From assembly GCF_016464365.1 (NCBI RefSeq), contig NZ_JADCUC010000005.1, positions 124,001 to 188,000 on the forward strand: DNA of 64,000 nucleotides, in the 5' to 3' direction. Shown piece by piece: positions 35,785 through 44,237 of the stretch. The stretch is from Sandaracinobacteroides hominis. GTDB taxonomy: Bacteria > Pseudomonadota > Alphaproteobacteria > Sphingomonadales > Sphingomonadaceae. Positions within the stretch are counted from its first letter, which is position 1; each line of letters opens with the position of its first letter. Both the position numbers and the translations under genes were made by a program. The notes beneath the pieces are model-generated. The model did not search any database, was not told the origin of the DNA, and saw only the letters and a list, made by a program, of their open reading frames with translations.

Positions 35785-36797
35785 GCAGCCGCGAGCAGCG
35801 CGTCGCGCCGCGCAGCAAGCGCGTCGACCGTGCCGCTTGCAGAGCCGGCCCATGCCATCGCCCGCTCCAGCCGCGCCCGCGCCGCCTCCCCGATCTCGCC
35901 CAGCGCGCCGGCCACGTCCTGCATCTCTGCAAAGTCGCCGCCGCAATGCAGGGCAATGTCGCAACCCGCCTCGATGACGCCTCTTGCACGGCCGGCCATG
36001 CTGTTGCCGCCCGGCTGGGTGCCCAGCGCGTGCATGCCCAGATCGTCCGACATCAGCAGATTGTCGAAACCAATGCTGCCGCGAACGATGTCGCGGATGA
36101 TCGTCGGCGACAGCGAAGCGCACAGCTCCGTGTCCCACGCTGTGTAGAGAATATGCGCCGTCATCGCCATTGGCGCGTCCGCCAGCCGCCGGAACGGAAT
36201 GAGGTCGGTCTCCAGCTCTTCCGCACTGGCCGTCACCGTCGGCAGCGCCAGGTGCGAATCCAGCGTCCCGCGCCCGTGCCCGGGAATATGCTTCACTACG
36301 CCGACGCAGCCGCCCGCCTTCAGCCCGTCCAGCGTCGCCCGCCCCAGCGAGGCAACCATGTGCGGATCGCGGCCATAGCTGCGGTCGCCGATCACCTCGT
36401 GCATGTCGTCGGCCTTCACATCCAGCAGCGGCAGGCAATCGACGTTGATGCCCAGCTCCGCCAGCATCACCCCCAGGCCCTGTGCGTTGGCGCGCGCCGC
36501 CGCCATCGCCGTCAGCGGCGCCTTCTCCCACGCCTCGCCGAACACCACCGGCGGCGGAAACTCGGGCCAGTGCGGTGGCCTCAACCGGGCCACGCGTCCG
36601 CCCTCCTGGTCGATCAGGATCGGCACGTTGGCGTTGCCCGCCAGTTCCTTCAGCGAATCGGTCAGCGCCCGAACCTGTTCCGGCGTTTCCACATTGCGCC
36701 GAAAGAGGATGAAGCCCGCCGGTTCGCATGCGCGAAACAGGGCTGCTTCAGAGGGCGAGAGCTGGGTGCCGGCAAGGCCGAAGAAGGCGGGAATCAT
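35781..36797 (-). CDS. nagZ: Beta-N-acetylhexosaminidase (GH3)
   Basis: A 338-residue family-3 glycoside hydrolase of peptidoglycan recycling that removes GlcNAc from GlcNAc-anhydroMurNAc peptides in the cytoplasm. The catalytic loop KHIPGHGRGTLDSH with its Asp-His pair and the nucleophile aspartate in MSDDLGMHALG are both present, as is PILIDQEGGRVARL. I use the ATG at 36797 (MIPAFFGLAG) as start, matching family N-termini; a longer in-frame start has no support. It overlaps scpA by 4 bases, a pair seen across alphaproteobacteria. Confidence 0.94.
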   Translation of the reverse strand: MIPAFFGLAGTQLSPSEAALFRACEPAGFILFRRNVETPEQVRALTDSLKELAGNANVPILIDQEGGRVARLRPPHWPEFPPPVVFGEAWEKAPLTAMAAARANAQGLGVMLAELGINVDCLPLLDVKADDMHEVIGDRSYGRDPHMVASLGRATLDGLKAGGCVGVVKHIPGHGRGTLDSHLALPTVTASAEELETDLIPFRRLADAPMAMTAHILYTAWDTELCASLSPTIIRDIVRGSIGFDNLLMSDDLGMHALGTQPGGNSMAGRARGVIEAGCDIALHCGGDFAEMQDVAGALGEIGEAARARLERAMAWAGSASGTVDALAARRDALLAAA

Positions 36798-36816
36798 GTT
36801 CCGCCAATGCCGGGCA

Positions 36817-37221
36817 TCAGACCATGCCGCAAGTCGTGCAGCGCGTGATCGCGTGTGCGAAAACCACAAGAGCCAGAATGGCGACGGTCACATAGGTAAG
36901 GACCGTCCCCAGTATCCGACCCGGTCCGGGGATTCCGGGCTTCATGCCCAGCGGGTGCATCAGCCGCCCGGCCACAAAGGCGATTGCCAGCGCCACCACA
37001 TACCAGCTGGCGCCAACGGCCTGTTCCGCGAGAAAGATCAGGATCAGCCCGATCGGCGCCCATTCGGTGCAATTGGCATGGGAACGAACACGCAGCAGCA
37101 ATTCTGCATTGCCGCCATCACCCAGCGAAATCTGCCCACTGCGGCGCAGGGCCGATATGCGCGACGCCAGCAGAACTAGCAGAAGGCCGAGGATAGCTGC
37201 CGAAATCATGGTCACTTGCAT
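36817..37221 (-). CDS. MAPEG-family membrane protein
   Basis: A 134-residue integral membrane protein with four predicted helices (ISAAILGLLLVLLASRIS, IGLILIFLAEQAVGASWYVV, AIAFVAGRLMHPLG, and TVLTYVTVAILALVVFAHAI). The HANCTEWAPIGL segment is the MAPEG signature, where other members carry HxNxxE. Eukaryotic members are glutathione transferases or leukotriene enzymes; the bacterial role is unknown. GGGGAGA lies 8 bases ahead of the ATG at 37221. It precedes nagZ by 19 bases on the same strand and is divergent from rpmF. Confidence 0.85.
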   Translation of the reverse strand: MQVTMISAAILGLLLVLLASRISALRRSGQISLGDGGNAELLLRVRSHANCTEWAPIGLILIFLAEQAVGASWYVVALAIAFVAGRLMHPLGMKPGIPGPGRILGTVLTYVTVAILALVVFAHAITRCTTCGMV

Positions 37222-37253
37222 CGCATTCTCTCCCCATCGCCGTTTATGCACTC

Positions 37254-37281
37254 TTGCCTTTTCGGGAATTTTGGCTAAGAC
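37254..37281 (+). promoter_or_regulatory. Candidate promoter for rpmF
   Basis: TTGCCT, a 16-base spacer and TAAGAC lie in the divergent gap between the MAPEG gene and rpmF, about 84 bases ahead of the rpmF start. Supported only by consensus similarity and position. Confidence 0.35.
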
Positions 37282-37364
37282 CGCGCGCTCGATTCCCAAC
37301 TGTCCGGGCGGTTCGGGCGCGTCAGGTGCGCGCTTCCCGCCCTTTTGATTGAAGAAGGTGCCTC

Positions 37365-37544
37365 ATGGCCGTCCCCAAGCGCAAGACCTCGCCTTCCCGG
37401 CGCAACATGCGGCGCAGCCACGATGCGCTGACCGCGGTAGTCCCGCAGGAATGCAGCAACTGCGGCGAGCTGAAGCTTCCCCACCACATCTGCCCGTCGT
37501 GCGGCTTCTACGACGGCCGCGAAGTCATCGCTTCGGCCGACTGA
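37365..37544 (+). CDS. rpmF: 50S ribosomal protein bL32
   Basis: A 59-residue ribosomal protein beginning [20 protein letters not shown]. Two CxxC pairs (C30, C33 and C43, C46) form the zinc ribbon. GAAGAAGG lies ahead of the ATG. It comes just ahead of plsX-fabH, a very conserved order linking ribosome and fatty-acid synthesis genes. Confidence 0.97.
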   Translation: MAVPKRKTSPSRRNMRRSHDALTAVVPQECSNCGELKLPHHICPSCGFYDGREVIASAD

Positions 37545-37561
37545 GCCTTTCGCGCGTGCCC

Positions 37562-37615
37562 GGCTCGTGTCTGATGCCTGGCTCGTGTCTGATGCCCGGC
37601 TCCTGTCTGATGATT
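37562..37615. repeat. Three 18-bp tandem repeats between rpmF and plsX
   Basis: The unit GGCTCGTGTCTGATGCCT occurs three times head to tail (37562-37579, 37580-37597, 37598-37615); the second differs by one base and the third by four. The sequence is non-coding as far as can be seen. It lies after the rpmF stop and ends 49 bases ahead of the plsX start, so it could alter the message between the two genes. Slippage is a likely origin. Confidence 0.85.
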
Positions 37616-37664
37616 GGGCGAGCCGCTCCTTGCAGCAACTGAATGTGAGGATTAGGCAGGCGAC

Positions 37665-38792
37665 GTGAGCAGCGCAGAAGAAAGTACAGCCCTTGTCGGC
37701 AAGGCCGACAGGCGACACCCCGTTATCGCGCTGGATGCGATGGGCGGCGATGTCGGGCCCGAAGTGGTGGTGGCCGGTGCAGAGGTAGCGCGCGAGCGCT
37801 ATCCCGACGTGCGGTTCCGTATCTATGGCCAGGAAGGCCCCGTTCGCGCGGCGCTGTCAAAGGCCCCCCGCGTGGCGGCAGAGGCGGAAATCATCCACGT
37901 CGAAGGCGTCGTGCTGGGCACCGACAAGCCGGGCCAGGCGATCCGCCGCGCCCGCTCCACGTCCATGGGCCTTGCCATCGAGTCGGTGAAATCCGGGGAT
38001 GCATCCGCTGCAGTCTCCGCCGGCAACACCGGCGCGCTGATGGCGATGGCAAAGCTTGCGCTGCGCACCATGGAAGGTATCGATCGCCCCGCGCTCGTGG
38101 CGCTGATGCCTACGCTGAAAAGCGATTCGGTGGTGCTTGATCTGGGCGCCAATACCGATTGCGACGCGGAAAACCTTGTCCAGTTCGCGGTGATGGGCGC
38201 CGCCTTTGCCCGCACCGTGCTCGGGCTCGATCGGCCGAAGGTCGCCTTCCTGAACATCGGCGAGGAAGACATGAAGGGGACCGAGGCGATCCGCGACGCG
38301 GCCGCCCTCCTTCGCACCGCCGCTGTCGACCTGCCGCTTGATTTCCTCGGCAATGTCGAGGGCAACGGCATCGCGCAGGGCAATACCGACGTCATCGTCA
38401 CCGATGGCTTTTCCGGCAACATCGCACTGAAGACCGCAGAGGGCACGGCAAAGCTGGTCACCGGGCTGCTGGCAAACGCCTATCGCGCTTCGCTGCTCAC
38501 CAAGCTCGGCTATCTCTTTTCCAAGTCGGCACTTCGGGCGCTGCGCGACCAGCTCGATCCCAACAACCACAACGGCGCCGTCTTCCTTGGCCTCAACGGC
38601 GTGGTGGTGAAAAGCCACGGCGGCGCCAACATCAAGGGCTTCGCCAACGCCATCGGCGTCGCCTATGATCTGGTGACACAGGATATCCACGCCCGCATTC
38701 ACGCCGACATGGACAATTTCACGGCCCACCGGCGTGACAATCCGCCGGCGATTCCCCCGGCGTCGCCCAGCCCCGCCGTCGACGCCGCCTGA
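37665..38792 (+). CDS. plsX: Phosphate acyltransferase PlsX
   Basis: A 375-residue enzyme that makes acyl-phosphate from acyl-ACP for phospholipid synthesis, peripheral at the membrane. The start region [20 protein letters not shown], then [30 protein letters not shown]-type sequence ([16 protein letters not shown]) and [19 protein letters not shown] all match. GTG at 37665 is the start. It ends 1 base ahead of fabH, a tight unit. Confidence 0.96.
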   Translation: MSSAEESTALVGKADRRHPVIALDAMGGDVGPEVVVAGAEVARERYPDVRFRIYGQEGPVRAALSKAPRVAAEAEIIHVEGVVLGTDKPGQAIRRARSTSMGLAIESVKSGDASAAVSAGNTGALMAMAKLALRTMEGIDRPALVALMPTLKSDSVVLDLGANTDCDAENLVQFAVMGAAFARTVLGLDRPKVAFLNIGEEDMKGTEAIRDAAALLRTAAVDLPLDFLGNVEGNGIAQGNTDVIVTDGFSGNIALKTAEGTAKLVTGLLANAYRASLLTKLGYLFSKSALRALRDQLDPNNHNGAVFLGLNGVVVKSHGGANIKGFANAIGVAYDLVTQDIHARIHADMDNFTAHRRDNPPAIPPASPSPAVDAA

Positions 38793-38793
38793 G

Positions 38794-39756
38794 ATGCCCC
38801 GCAGATCCGTCATCACCGGCACAGGAAGTGCCCTGCCGCCAGGCGTCGTCACCAATCAGGATCTGGCCGGCCGGCTGGATACCAGCGACGAATGGATCGT
38901 CGAGCGCACCGGCATCCACCAGCGCCGCATCGCCGCCCCAGAGGTGAAAACCTCCGATCTCGCCGTTGAGGCAGCCGAAAAGGCGATGGCAGCAGCCGGT
39001 GTGACGGCGGCTGACATAGACCTGATCGTTGTCGCTACTGCCACGCCAGACGATACCTTCCCGGCCACCGCCACCCGCGTGCAGGCAAAGCTGGGCGTCC
39101 GCCGCGGCGCCGCCTTCGACATCGCCGCCGTCTGCTCGGGCTTCGTCTATGCGCTGACGGTCGCCGATGCCCTGTTGAAATCGGGCGGGCACAGCCGGGC
39201 GCTGGTGATCGGCGCCGAACTCTTCAGCCGAATCCTCGATTGGGAAGACCGCACCACCGCCGTCCTCTTTGGCGACGGCGCCGGCGCCGTGGTGCTGGAA
39301 GCCCGGGATGCGGGCGACCGCGGCATCCTGGCGGCGCGGCTGCATGCAGACGGCCGCCACGCTGACCTTCTCTATGTCGACGGCGGCCCCGGCAGCACCG
39401 GCACGGTCGGCAAGCTTCGGATGAAGGGCCGCGAAGTCTTCCGCCACGCCGTCGCCAATCTTTCCAGCGTCGTGGGCGAAGTCCTGGAGGATGCCGGCCT
39501 TGCGCCGGCCGATGTCGATTGGCTGGTGCCGCACCAGGCCAACGCCCGCATCCTGGAGGCAACGGCGCGCAAGCTGAACCTGCCGATCGAGCGGGTGGTG
39601 ATGACGGTGGGCAGCCATGCCAACACCTCTGCCGCCTCGGTTCCGCTGGCGCTGGACGCGGCTGTGACGGATGGCCGCATCCAGGTGGGTGACATCTGTC
39701 TTCTGGAGGCTATGGGCGGCGGCTTCACCTGGGGTGCAGTCCTGCTGCGCTTCTGA
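38794..39756 (+). CDS. fabH: Beta-ketoacyl-ACP synthase III
   Basis: A 320-residue thiolase-fold enzyme that condenses acetyl-CoA with malonyl-ACP to start fatty-acid synthesis. The catalytic cysteine is C114 in [13 protein letters not shown]; the histidine in [10 protein letters not shown] and the asparagine in [14 protein letters not shown] complete the triad. The N-terminal [14 protein letters not shown] is standard. It follows plsX by one base and ends 256 bases ahead of ihfA. Confidence 0.97.
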   Translation: MPRRSVITGTGSALPPGVVTNQDLAGRLDTSDEWIVERTGIHQRRIAAPEVKTSDLAVEAAEKAMAAAGVTAADIDLIVVATATPDDTFPATATRVQAKLGVRRGAAFDIAAVCSGFVYALTVADALLKSGGHSRALVIGAELFSRILDWEDRTTAVLFGDGAGAVVLEARDAGDRGILAARLHADGRHADLLYVDGGPGSTGTVGKLRMKGREVFRHAVANLSSVVGEVLEDAGLAPADVDWLVPHQANARILEATARKLNLPIERVVMTVGSHANTSAASVPLALDAAVTDGRIQVGDICLLEAMGGGFTWGAVLLRF

Positions 39757-39917
39757 AGGGCCGTTTGCCGCTATCCGGTCCATCGTGGATCCGCCGCGAA
39801 AACAGCAGACTTCGGCCCGAATAGTGCGAGAATCGTGCCGAAATCGCCGGCCTTTAACCGCCCGCGCCGGAATGCAGATGCGATTCGTCCCAGTTTCGAA
39901 GCCACAAGCCGGCGCCG

Positions 39918-39946
39918 AATAGTTAACCCCCTTATCATTAACTATT
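39918..39946. promoter_or_regulatory. Inverted repeat upstream of ihfA
   Basis: Perfect 9-bp arms AATAGTTAA (39918-39926) and TTAACTATT (39938-39946) flank an 11-base spacer, 67-95 bases ahead of the ihfA ATG. It sits in an AT-rich patch and contains TTAACC, resembling half of a CtrA-type site, with a further TTAACC at 39854. The TTAA spacing (11) is not the canonical CtrA seven. Candidate operator or autoregulatory site. Confidence 0.45.
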
Positions 39947-40012
39947 ATCCTGATGCGAAGGGCTTTCGCCAAGCCACGCTTTTGATTAGAGTTCCTTCGG
40001 AAGGAGGGGGCT

Positions 40013-40351
40013 ATGGTCGATTCGCAAATGCCGGGGGGCAAGACGGTATCAGGGGCGAACCATCAGGTCCCCACCCTCACGAGGGCTGACCTCGCTGACG
40101 ATCTTCATCGTTCCATCGGGCTTTCGCGGGCAGAATCCGCAGAGCTGGTGGAGCAGGTTCTCGACAATATCACAGAGGCACTTCTGTCTGGCGGCAACGT
40201 AAAGCTGTCGTCGTTCGGAAGTTTCATGCTCCGGAAAAAGGGCCTGCGTGTCGGACGCAACCCGAAGACCGGGGTGGAGGTGCCGATTCAACCGCGCACC
40301 GTCCTCACCTTCAGACCCAGTCAGCTGCTCCGACAAAAGATCAACAGCTGA
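40013..40351 (+). CDS. ihfA: Integration host factor alpha subunit
   Basis: A 112-residue DNA-bending protein of the HU/IHF family. The core runs from [20 protein letters not shown] to [20 protein letters not shown], and the beta-arm tip [18 protein letters not shown] carries the proline that intercalates into DNA. The N-terminal extension of about 20 residues ([16 protein letters not shown]) is longer than in E. coli. AAGGAGGGGG lies ahead of the ATG, a very strong site. It shares one base with the MerR gene that follows, a conserved alphaproteobacterial pair. The inverted repeat at 39918 may regulate it. Confidence 0.94.
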   Translation: MVDSQMPGGKTVSGANHQVPTLTRADLADDLHRSIGLSRAESAELVEQVLDNITEALLSGGNVKLSSFGSFMLRKKGLRVGRNPKTGVEVPIQPRTVLTFRPSQLLRQKINS

Positions 40352-40791
40352 TGCCCCCCGCAGCAAGGAGCGAGGCTCCGGGTAAGGACCCGGCGGCCTT
40401 CCGCACCATTCGCGAGGTTTCGGAGCAGCTGGATGTTCCGCAGCACGTTCTGCGATTCTGGGAAACCCGCTTTCCGGAACTGAAGCCGCTGCAGCGCGGC
40501 GGCAACCGCCGCTATTACCGCCCGGCCGACGTCGCCTTTGCCGCTGCCCTGCACAAGCTGCTCCACAAGGACGGCTACACGGTGAAAGGCGTCCGCAAGC
40601 TGATCACCGAGAATGGCGCCGCCAACCTTGTCGCCATCGCCCAGGGAGACGCGGCCGTGCCACGCAACGGCAAGCCCCCAGCAGTCCCCGACGTCGAAGA
40701 GGGCGGGGTGCTCACGCCCGCCCCGAGCATGGCTCTGCTCGACGATCTTGTGCGCCTTCGCGACCGGCTGGCAGCCGCGCTGGCCGCCTGA
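40351..40791 (+). CDS. MerR-family transcriptional regulator
   Basis: A 146-residue MerR-type regulator. The winged helix-turn-helix ([20 protein letters not shown], then [13 protein letters not shown]) is followed by a helical region and a short C-terminal helix, without the cysteines of metal-responsive members. Position after ihfA, with the ATG overlapping its stop by one base, is conserved in alphaproteobacteria, but the function of this orthologue is not known to me. Confidence 0.9.
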   Translation: MPPAARSEAPGKDPAAFRTIREVSEQLDVPQHVLRFWETRFPELKPLQRGGNRRYYRPADVAFAAALHKLLHKDGYTVKGVRKLITENGAANLVAIAQGDAAVPRNGKPPAVPDVEEGGVLTPAPSMALLDDLVRLRDRLAAALAA

Positions 40792-40881
40792 ACTGCGTCC
40801 TGACGCCGTTTTGCCGGCTATGCGTTCCTTGCCGTCAAAGCGTCACTTGCACCTAATCTGCGGCGGGCTACAACAGCTCCC

Positions 40882-41613
40882 GTGAAATCCATTGCAGTCT
40901 TCTCGATCAAGGGTGGCGTGGGGAAATCCGCGACTGCCGTAAACCTGGCCCATGCCGCGGCCACAACCGGCGGTCGTCGCACCCTGCTCTGGGATCTCGA
41001 TTCCCAGGGCGCGGCTACCTATCTGCTGAAGCTGTTGCCCAAAACCGGGGTAAAGGCCCGCGCCGCCGTTTCCGGCGAAGTTCCCATAAGCGAACTGGTG
41101 CTGCAGACCGAGTTTCCAAACCTGCACGTGCTGCCTGCGGACAAGAGCCTGCGCCGGCTGGAGGGCGATCTTGCCCAGAGCGACAAGCTGAAGCTCCTCC
41201 GCAAGCATCTGAAGGCGCTGGCGGCAGACTATGACCGCATCATTATCGACTGCCCGCCCGGCCTTTCCGAGCTGGCAGACCGGCTGTTCCGCGCCGTCGA
41301 CCTGATCGTTATGCCTTCCATCCCTTCTCCGCTCAGCTCGCGCGCCGCGGACCAGCTGCGCGTCGAGCTGCAGAGATCGCACGAGGGCAAGCCGCCCATC
41401 CTGCCGCTCTGGAGCATGGCCGACGGTCGGCGCAAGCTGCACCGCGACAGCATCGCGCTGCACCCCGACTGGCCGATCATACCCTATGCTTCCGCCGTAG
41501 AATCGATGGCGGTTCACCAGGCGCCGGTAGCGGTGGTTCAGCCGCGCAGCCCGGCCGCGCGTGCCTTTGCCGGCCTCTGGGCCGCTGTGGAAGCTGAACT
41601 ACGGAAAAACTGA
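40882..41613 (+). CDS. Orphan ParA-family ATPase
   Basis: A 243-residue deviant Walker A ATPase of the ParA/MinD group. The motif KGGVGKSATAVNLAHAAA is at residues 10-27, LLWDLDSQGAATYLL is the Walker B region, and IIIDCPPGLSELADRLF is the family D-C-P-P segment. No ParB or centromere-like repeats are nearby, so a chromosome or plasmid partition role is not supported; such orphans often position other cargo. The start GTG at 40882 has no clear ribosome-binding site. It ends 10 bases from the convergent histidine kinase. Confidence 0.88.
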   Translation: MKSIAVFSIKGGVGKSATAVNLAHAAATTGGRRTLLWDLDSQGAATYLLKLLPKTGVKARAAVSGEVPISELVLQTEFPNLHVLPADKSLRRLEGDLAQSDKLKLLRKHLKALAADYDRIIIDCPPGLSELADRLFRAVDLIVMPSIPSPLSSRAADQLRVELQRSHEGKPPILPLWSMADGRRKLHRDSIALHPDWPIIPYASAVESMAVHQAPVAVVQPRSPAARAFAGLWAAVEAELRKN

Positions 41614-41623
41614 ACGGGGTTGG

Positions 41624-42946
41624 TCAGCGTGCCGCCAGCGGCAGGGTCACCCGCGCCCTCAGGCCTCCCGATCGGCGGTTCTCCATCACCACATCGCCGC
41701 CATGTGCCCGCGCAATGGAGCGGACCACCGCCAGACCCAGCCCGATGCCGCCGGTTTCCCGGCTGCGCGACCGCTCGATGCGATAGAAGGGCTCGAACAC
41801 CCGCTCCTGTTCCGCGGGCGGGATGCCGGGGCCTTCATCCTCCACGTCGATCACCGCCAACTCGCCATCGCGCCACACCCGCGCATGGGCGCTGCCGCCA
41901 TAGCTTTCGCCATTTTCCAGCAGGTTCGACACCAGCCGGCGCAGGCCCAACGCATCGCCTTCCACCACCAGCGTATCCAGCACCTCTGCACTCACCTTGC
42001 GCCCCGTTTCGGCAAGATCGTCGGCCACCTTCTCCACCAGCGAGCCCAGCTCCAGCCGCTGCCGCTCGGTCGGCTGGCTGTCGGTCCGGGCCAACCCCAG
42101 CGTCGCCTGCACCATGGCTTCCATCTCGGCCACGTCCCCCCTCAGCTTGTCGCGCTCGCGGCTGTCCAGCGCCTCCAGCCGGAAGGCAAGTCGCGTCAGC
42201 GGCGTTCGCAGGTCATGCGCGATCGCGCCCAGCATCTGCGTCCGGTCGGTCACATAAGCCTGCAGCCGCTGCTGCATCTGCCGGAAGGCGTCGGATGCCC
42301 GCTCCACCTCGGCGGAACCCTCCACCAGCGGCGGATGCGCGCGCGGATCGCGCCCCAGCGCCTCGGCCGCGTCGGCGAACTGCTCGAATGGCCGCGCCAG
42401 CCGCCGTGCAAAGATCCAGGCCACCGGCAGCATGGCAAAGGCACTCGCCAGGAACAGCAGCATGAACCGCTGCTCCCGCGTGTCGAACAGGCCCCGGTCA
42501 ACCGGCTCCACCAGTGTCCAGCCGTCCGTCTGCCGCAAGCCAACCTCGAAATGCCCCAGCAGGGCCGGCTGCGCTTCGCCGTCCTCGGAATAGACCTCCA
42601 CGAACTTGCGCCCCTGGATGTCCGTCAGGGCAATGGCGACATCCTCCGGCGACCGATTCAGTCGTATCGCCAGTTCCGCGGAAAGCCGCTTCGCCGCCGG
42701 CCCGTCGGCCGCCGCGCCCGAAGGCGCAACCGGAACCGTCCGGAACACCAGCGCCTTTTCGTTGCGCTCCTCGATCGCCCGCGCCAGCGCGCTCAGCGGA
42801 ACCGTGCGCGGCGGATCGGGCGGTACCAGCACGAACAGCAGCAGATTCACCACCTGCGCCACGGCCACCGTCGCCAGCACAAGGGCGAAGATCTGCGTGA
42901 ACAGCGAGCTTGGAATTTCGTGCGGCGCTGGCCGCGCCTTGGACAT
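41624..42946 (-). CDS. Sensor histidine kinase (EnvZ-type)
   Basis: A 440-residue membrane kinase. The first transmembrane helix is about 15-41, then comes a periplasmic sensor domain of about 120 residues and a second helix about 161-180. HAMP follows, with the phosphorylated histidine H244 in GAIAHDLRTPLTRLAFRLEA. The ATPase has NLLENGESYGG (N box), VIDVEDEGPGIPP (G1) and GGIGLGLAVVRSIARAHGG (G2). It shares one base with the response-regulator gene upstream. The stimulus is unknown; envelope or osmotic stress is typical of the group. Confidence 0.94.
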   Translation of the reverse strand: MSKARPAPHEIPSSLFTQIFALVLATVAVAQVVNLLLFVLVPPDPPRTVPLSALARAIEERNEKALVFRTVPVAPSGAAADGPAAKRLSAELAIRLNRSPEDVAIALTDIQGRKFVEVYSEDGEAQPALLGHFEVGLRQTDGWTLVEPVDRGLFDTREQRFMLLFLASAFAMLPVAWIFARRLARPFEQFADAAEALGRDPRAHPPLVEGSAEVERASDAFRQMQQRLQAYVTDRTQMLGAIAHDLRTPLTRLAFRLEALDSRERDKLRGDVAEMEAMVQATLGLARTDSQPTERQRLELGSLVEKVADDLAETGRKVSAEVLDTLVVEGDALGLRRLVSNLLENGESYGGSAHARVWRDGELAVIDVEDEGPGIPPAEQERVFEPFYRIERSRSRETGGIGLGLAVVRSIARAHGGDVVMENRRSGGLRARVTLPLAAR

Positions 42947-43680
42947 CAGCGCCTGACGACGGCAGGCGTGAACATATATCCCTCGTTGCGCACGGTACGT
43001 ATCAGCTCGTCGTGCGCATGCGCGCCAGAGAGACTGGGGGATTGCATGGCGCCGTCCAGCTTGCGCCGCAGCCGGCTGATCTGCACGTCGATCGACCGGT
43101 CGTAGCTGTCTGCCTCACGCCCGCGCGCCAGATCCAGCAGCTCCTCGCGTGCCAGCGGCTGCTGCGGCCGCTCTACGAACACGCGCAACAGAGAGAATTC
43201 GCCGTCGGAAAGGGTGATCAGCACCCCGTCGGGCGAGGTAAGCTCGCGCCGCACCAGGTCCAGCCGCCAGCCGGCAAACTCGGCGACGACGCCCGCTCCA
43301 TCGCCGGCAGGCTCCTGCCGGCGACGCAACACGGCGCGGATGCGCGCCAGCAGCTCGCGCGGGTTGCAGGGTTTGGGCAGATAATCGTCGGCGCCTACTT
43401 CCAGCCCGACGATGCGGTCGCTGTCCTCGCCCATGGCCGACAGCATGATGATCGCCGGGCCGCCGGGCTTCGCAAGGCGCCGGGCAATCTCCAGCCCATG
43501 TTCGCCCGGCATCATCAGGTCCAGCACCACCAGGTCGAACGGCTTCTGGGACTTGCCGATGGCGCGGTCCATCGTGCTTCCGTCTTCCGCGGTGGTCACG
43601 TCATAGCCGTGTCGGCCCAGGAAATCAGACACCAGGTCCCGAATTCCGGGATCGTCATCTACCAACAGGATGCTCGGCAT
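42946..43680 (-). CDS. OmpR-family response regulator
   Basis: A 244-residue two-domain regulator. The receiver has the acidic pocket LLVDDDPG, the phosphorylated aspartate D54 in DLVVLDLMMPG and the lysine in DDYLPKPCNPREL. The C-terminal winged helix (LTLSDGEFSLLRVFVERPQ-type sequence, RSIDVQISRLRRKLDG, IRTVRNEGYMF) follows. It pairs with the histidine kinase through a 1-base overlap. A 9-bp inverted repeat abuts its start. Confidence 0.95.
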   Translation of the reverse strand: MPSILLVDDDPGIRDLVSDFLGRHGYDVTTAEDGSTMDRAIGKSQKPFDLVVLDLMMPGEHGLEIARRLAKPGGPAIIMLSAMGEDSDRIVGLEVGADDYLPKPCNPRELLARIRAVLRRRQEPAGDGAGVVAEFAGWRLDLVRRELTSPDGVLITLSDGEFSLLRVFVERPQQPLAREELLDLARGREADSYDRSIDVQISRLRRKLDGAMQSPSLSGAHAHDELIRTVRNEGYMFTPAVVRR

Positions 43681-43725
43681 TGTTCTAGGCTTTCCTGCCT
43701 GCTCAGTCTGCCAAGCCCTAGAACA
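43681..43725. promoter_or_regulatory. Inverted repeat abutting the response-regulator start
   Basis: Perfect 9-bp arms TGTTCTAGG (43681-43689) and CCTAGAACA (43717-43725) flank a 27-base spacer. The distal arm overlaps AACATGTT, itself palindromic. The repeat touches the response-regulator ATG, so it lies in the 5' leader or operator of the two-component operon. Confidence 0.5.
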
Positions 43726-43781
43726 TGTTACGTCCCGATGAAATCATCCGAACGTCATCCCTATGCAAAAAATCGGTGGGC

Positions 43782-44237
43782 TCAGCCGCCGGTCTTCGGA
43801 GCCGGCGAAGGCTCGCTCTTCAGCTTGCAGCTGCGAACCGTGGAGGCGGCCGTCGGGTCGTCCAGCTTGTCCAGCGGCGCGCGCTGCAGCAGGGCTGTCT
43901 CGCCGTCCGTCACCCAGATCACGCCGTTCCCGGCCTCCAGCCCCTGCGTGCTGGTAAAGCGCTGGCCGCTGTCCGACTTGGGCTTGTCCGACGTCGCCTC
44001 GGTCAGCCGCAGGTCCATGTCCTTCACGATCAGCGCCACGTCGGCCTTGCCCTCGGCATCCGTCCCATAGATGGCGGTAACCGGCATGTCCTTCTCGCAG
44101 ACATAGGCCACCGAACGCATGGCCTTGGCCTTGGTCAGTGGCAAGGGCGCCGCATCCGGTTGCTTCGCCGGCTCGGCCTTCTTCTCCCCGCAGGCCGCCA
44201 GCAGCAGCAGGGCGGTAAGCGCTATCGCCCGGATCAC
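43782..44237 (-). CDS. Lipoprotein resembling MliC-type lysozyme inhibitor
   Basis: A 151-residue exported protein with a lipobox LLLAACGEKK (cysteine 16). The body has the MliC-like pattern SVAYVCEKDMPVTAIYG at the start and NGVIWVTDGETALLQRAP later, followed by a second cysteine (RSCKL). MliC family proteins inhibit C-type lysozyme through a short loop; here the match is to pattern only. It overlaps the glutathione peroxidase stop by 4 bases, suggesting coupling. The fold assignment is tentative. Confidence 0.65.
   Translation of the reverse strand: MIRAIALTALLLLAACGEKKAEPAKQPDAAPLPLTKAKAMRSVAYVCEKDMPVTAIYGTDAEGKADVALIVKDMDLRLTEATSDKPKSDSGQRFTSTQGLEAGNGVIWVTDGETALLQRAPLDKLDDPTAASTVRSCKLKSEPSPAPKTGG

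Noticed and set aside
37562-37615. CRISPR array from the 18-bp tandem repeats
   Set aside because: The units are directly adjacent with no spacers, too short, and no cas genes lie nearby.
39854-39941. CtrA binding site upstream of ihfA
   Set aside because: TTAA elements exist, but the spacing is 11 rather than 7 bases, so it is kept only as an inverted repeat.
40882-41613. Plasmid partition or replication region around the ParA gene
   Set aside because: No ParB, replication initiator or iterons; surrounding genes are chromosomal core genes.
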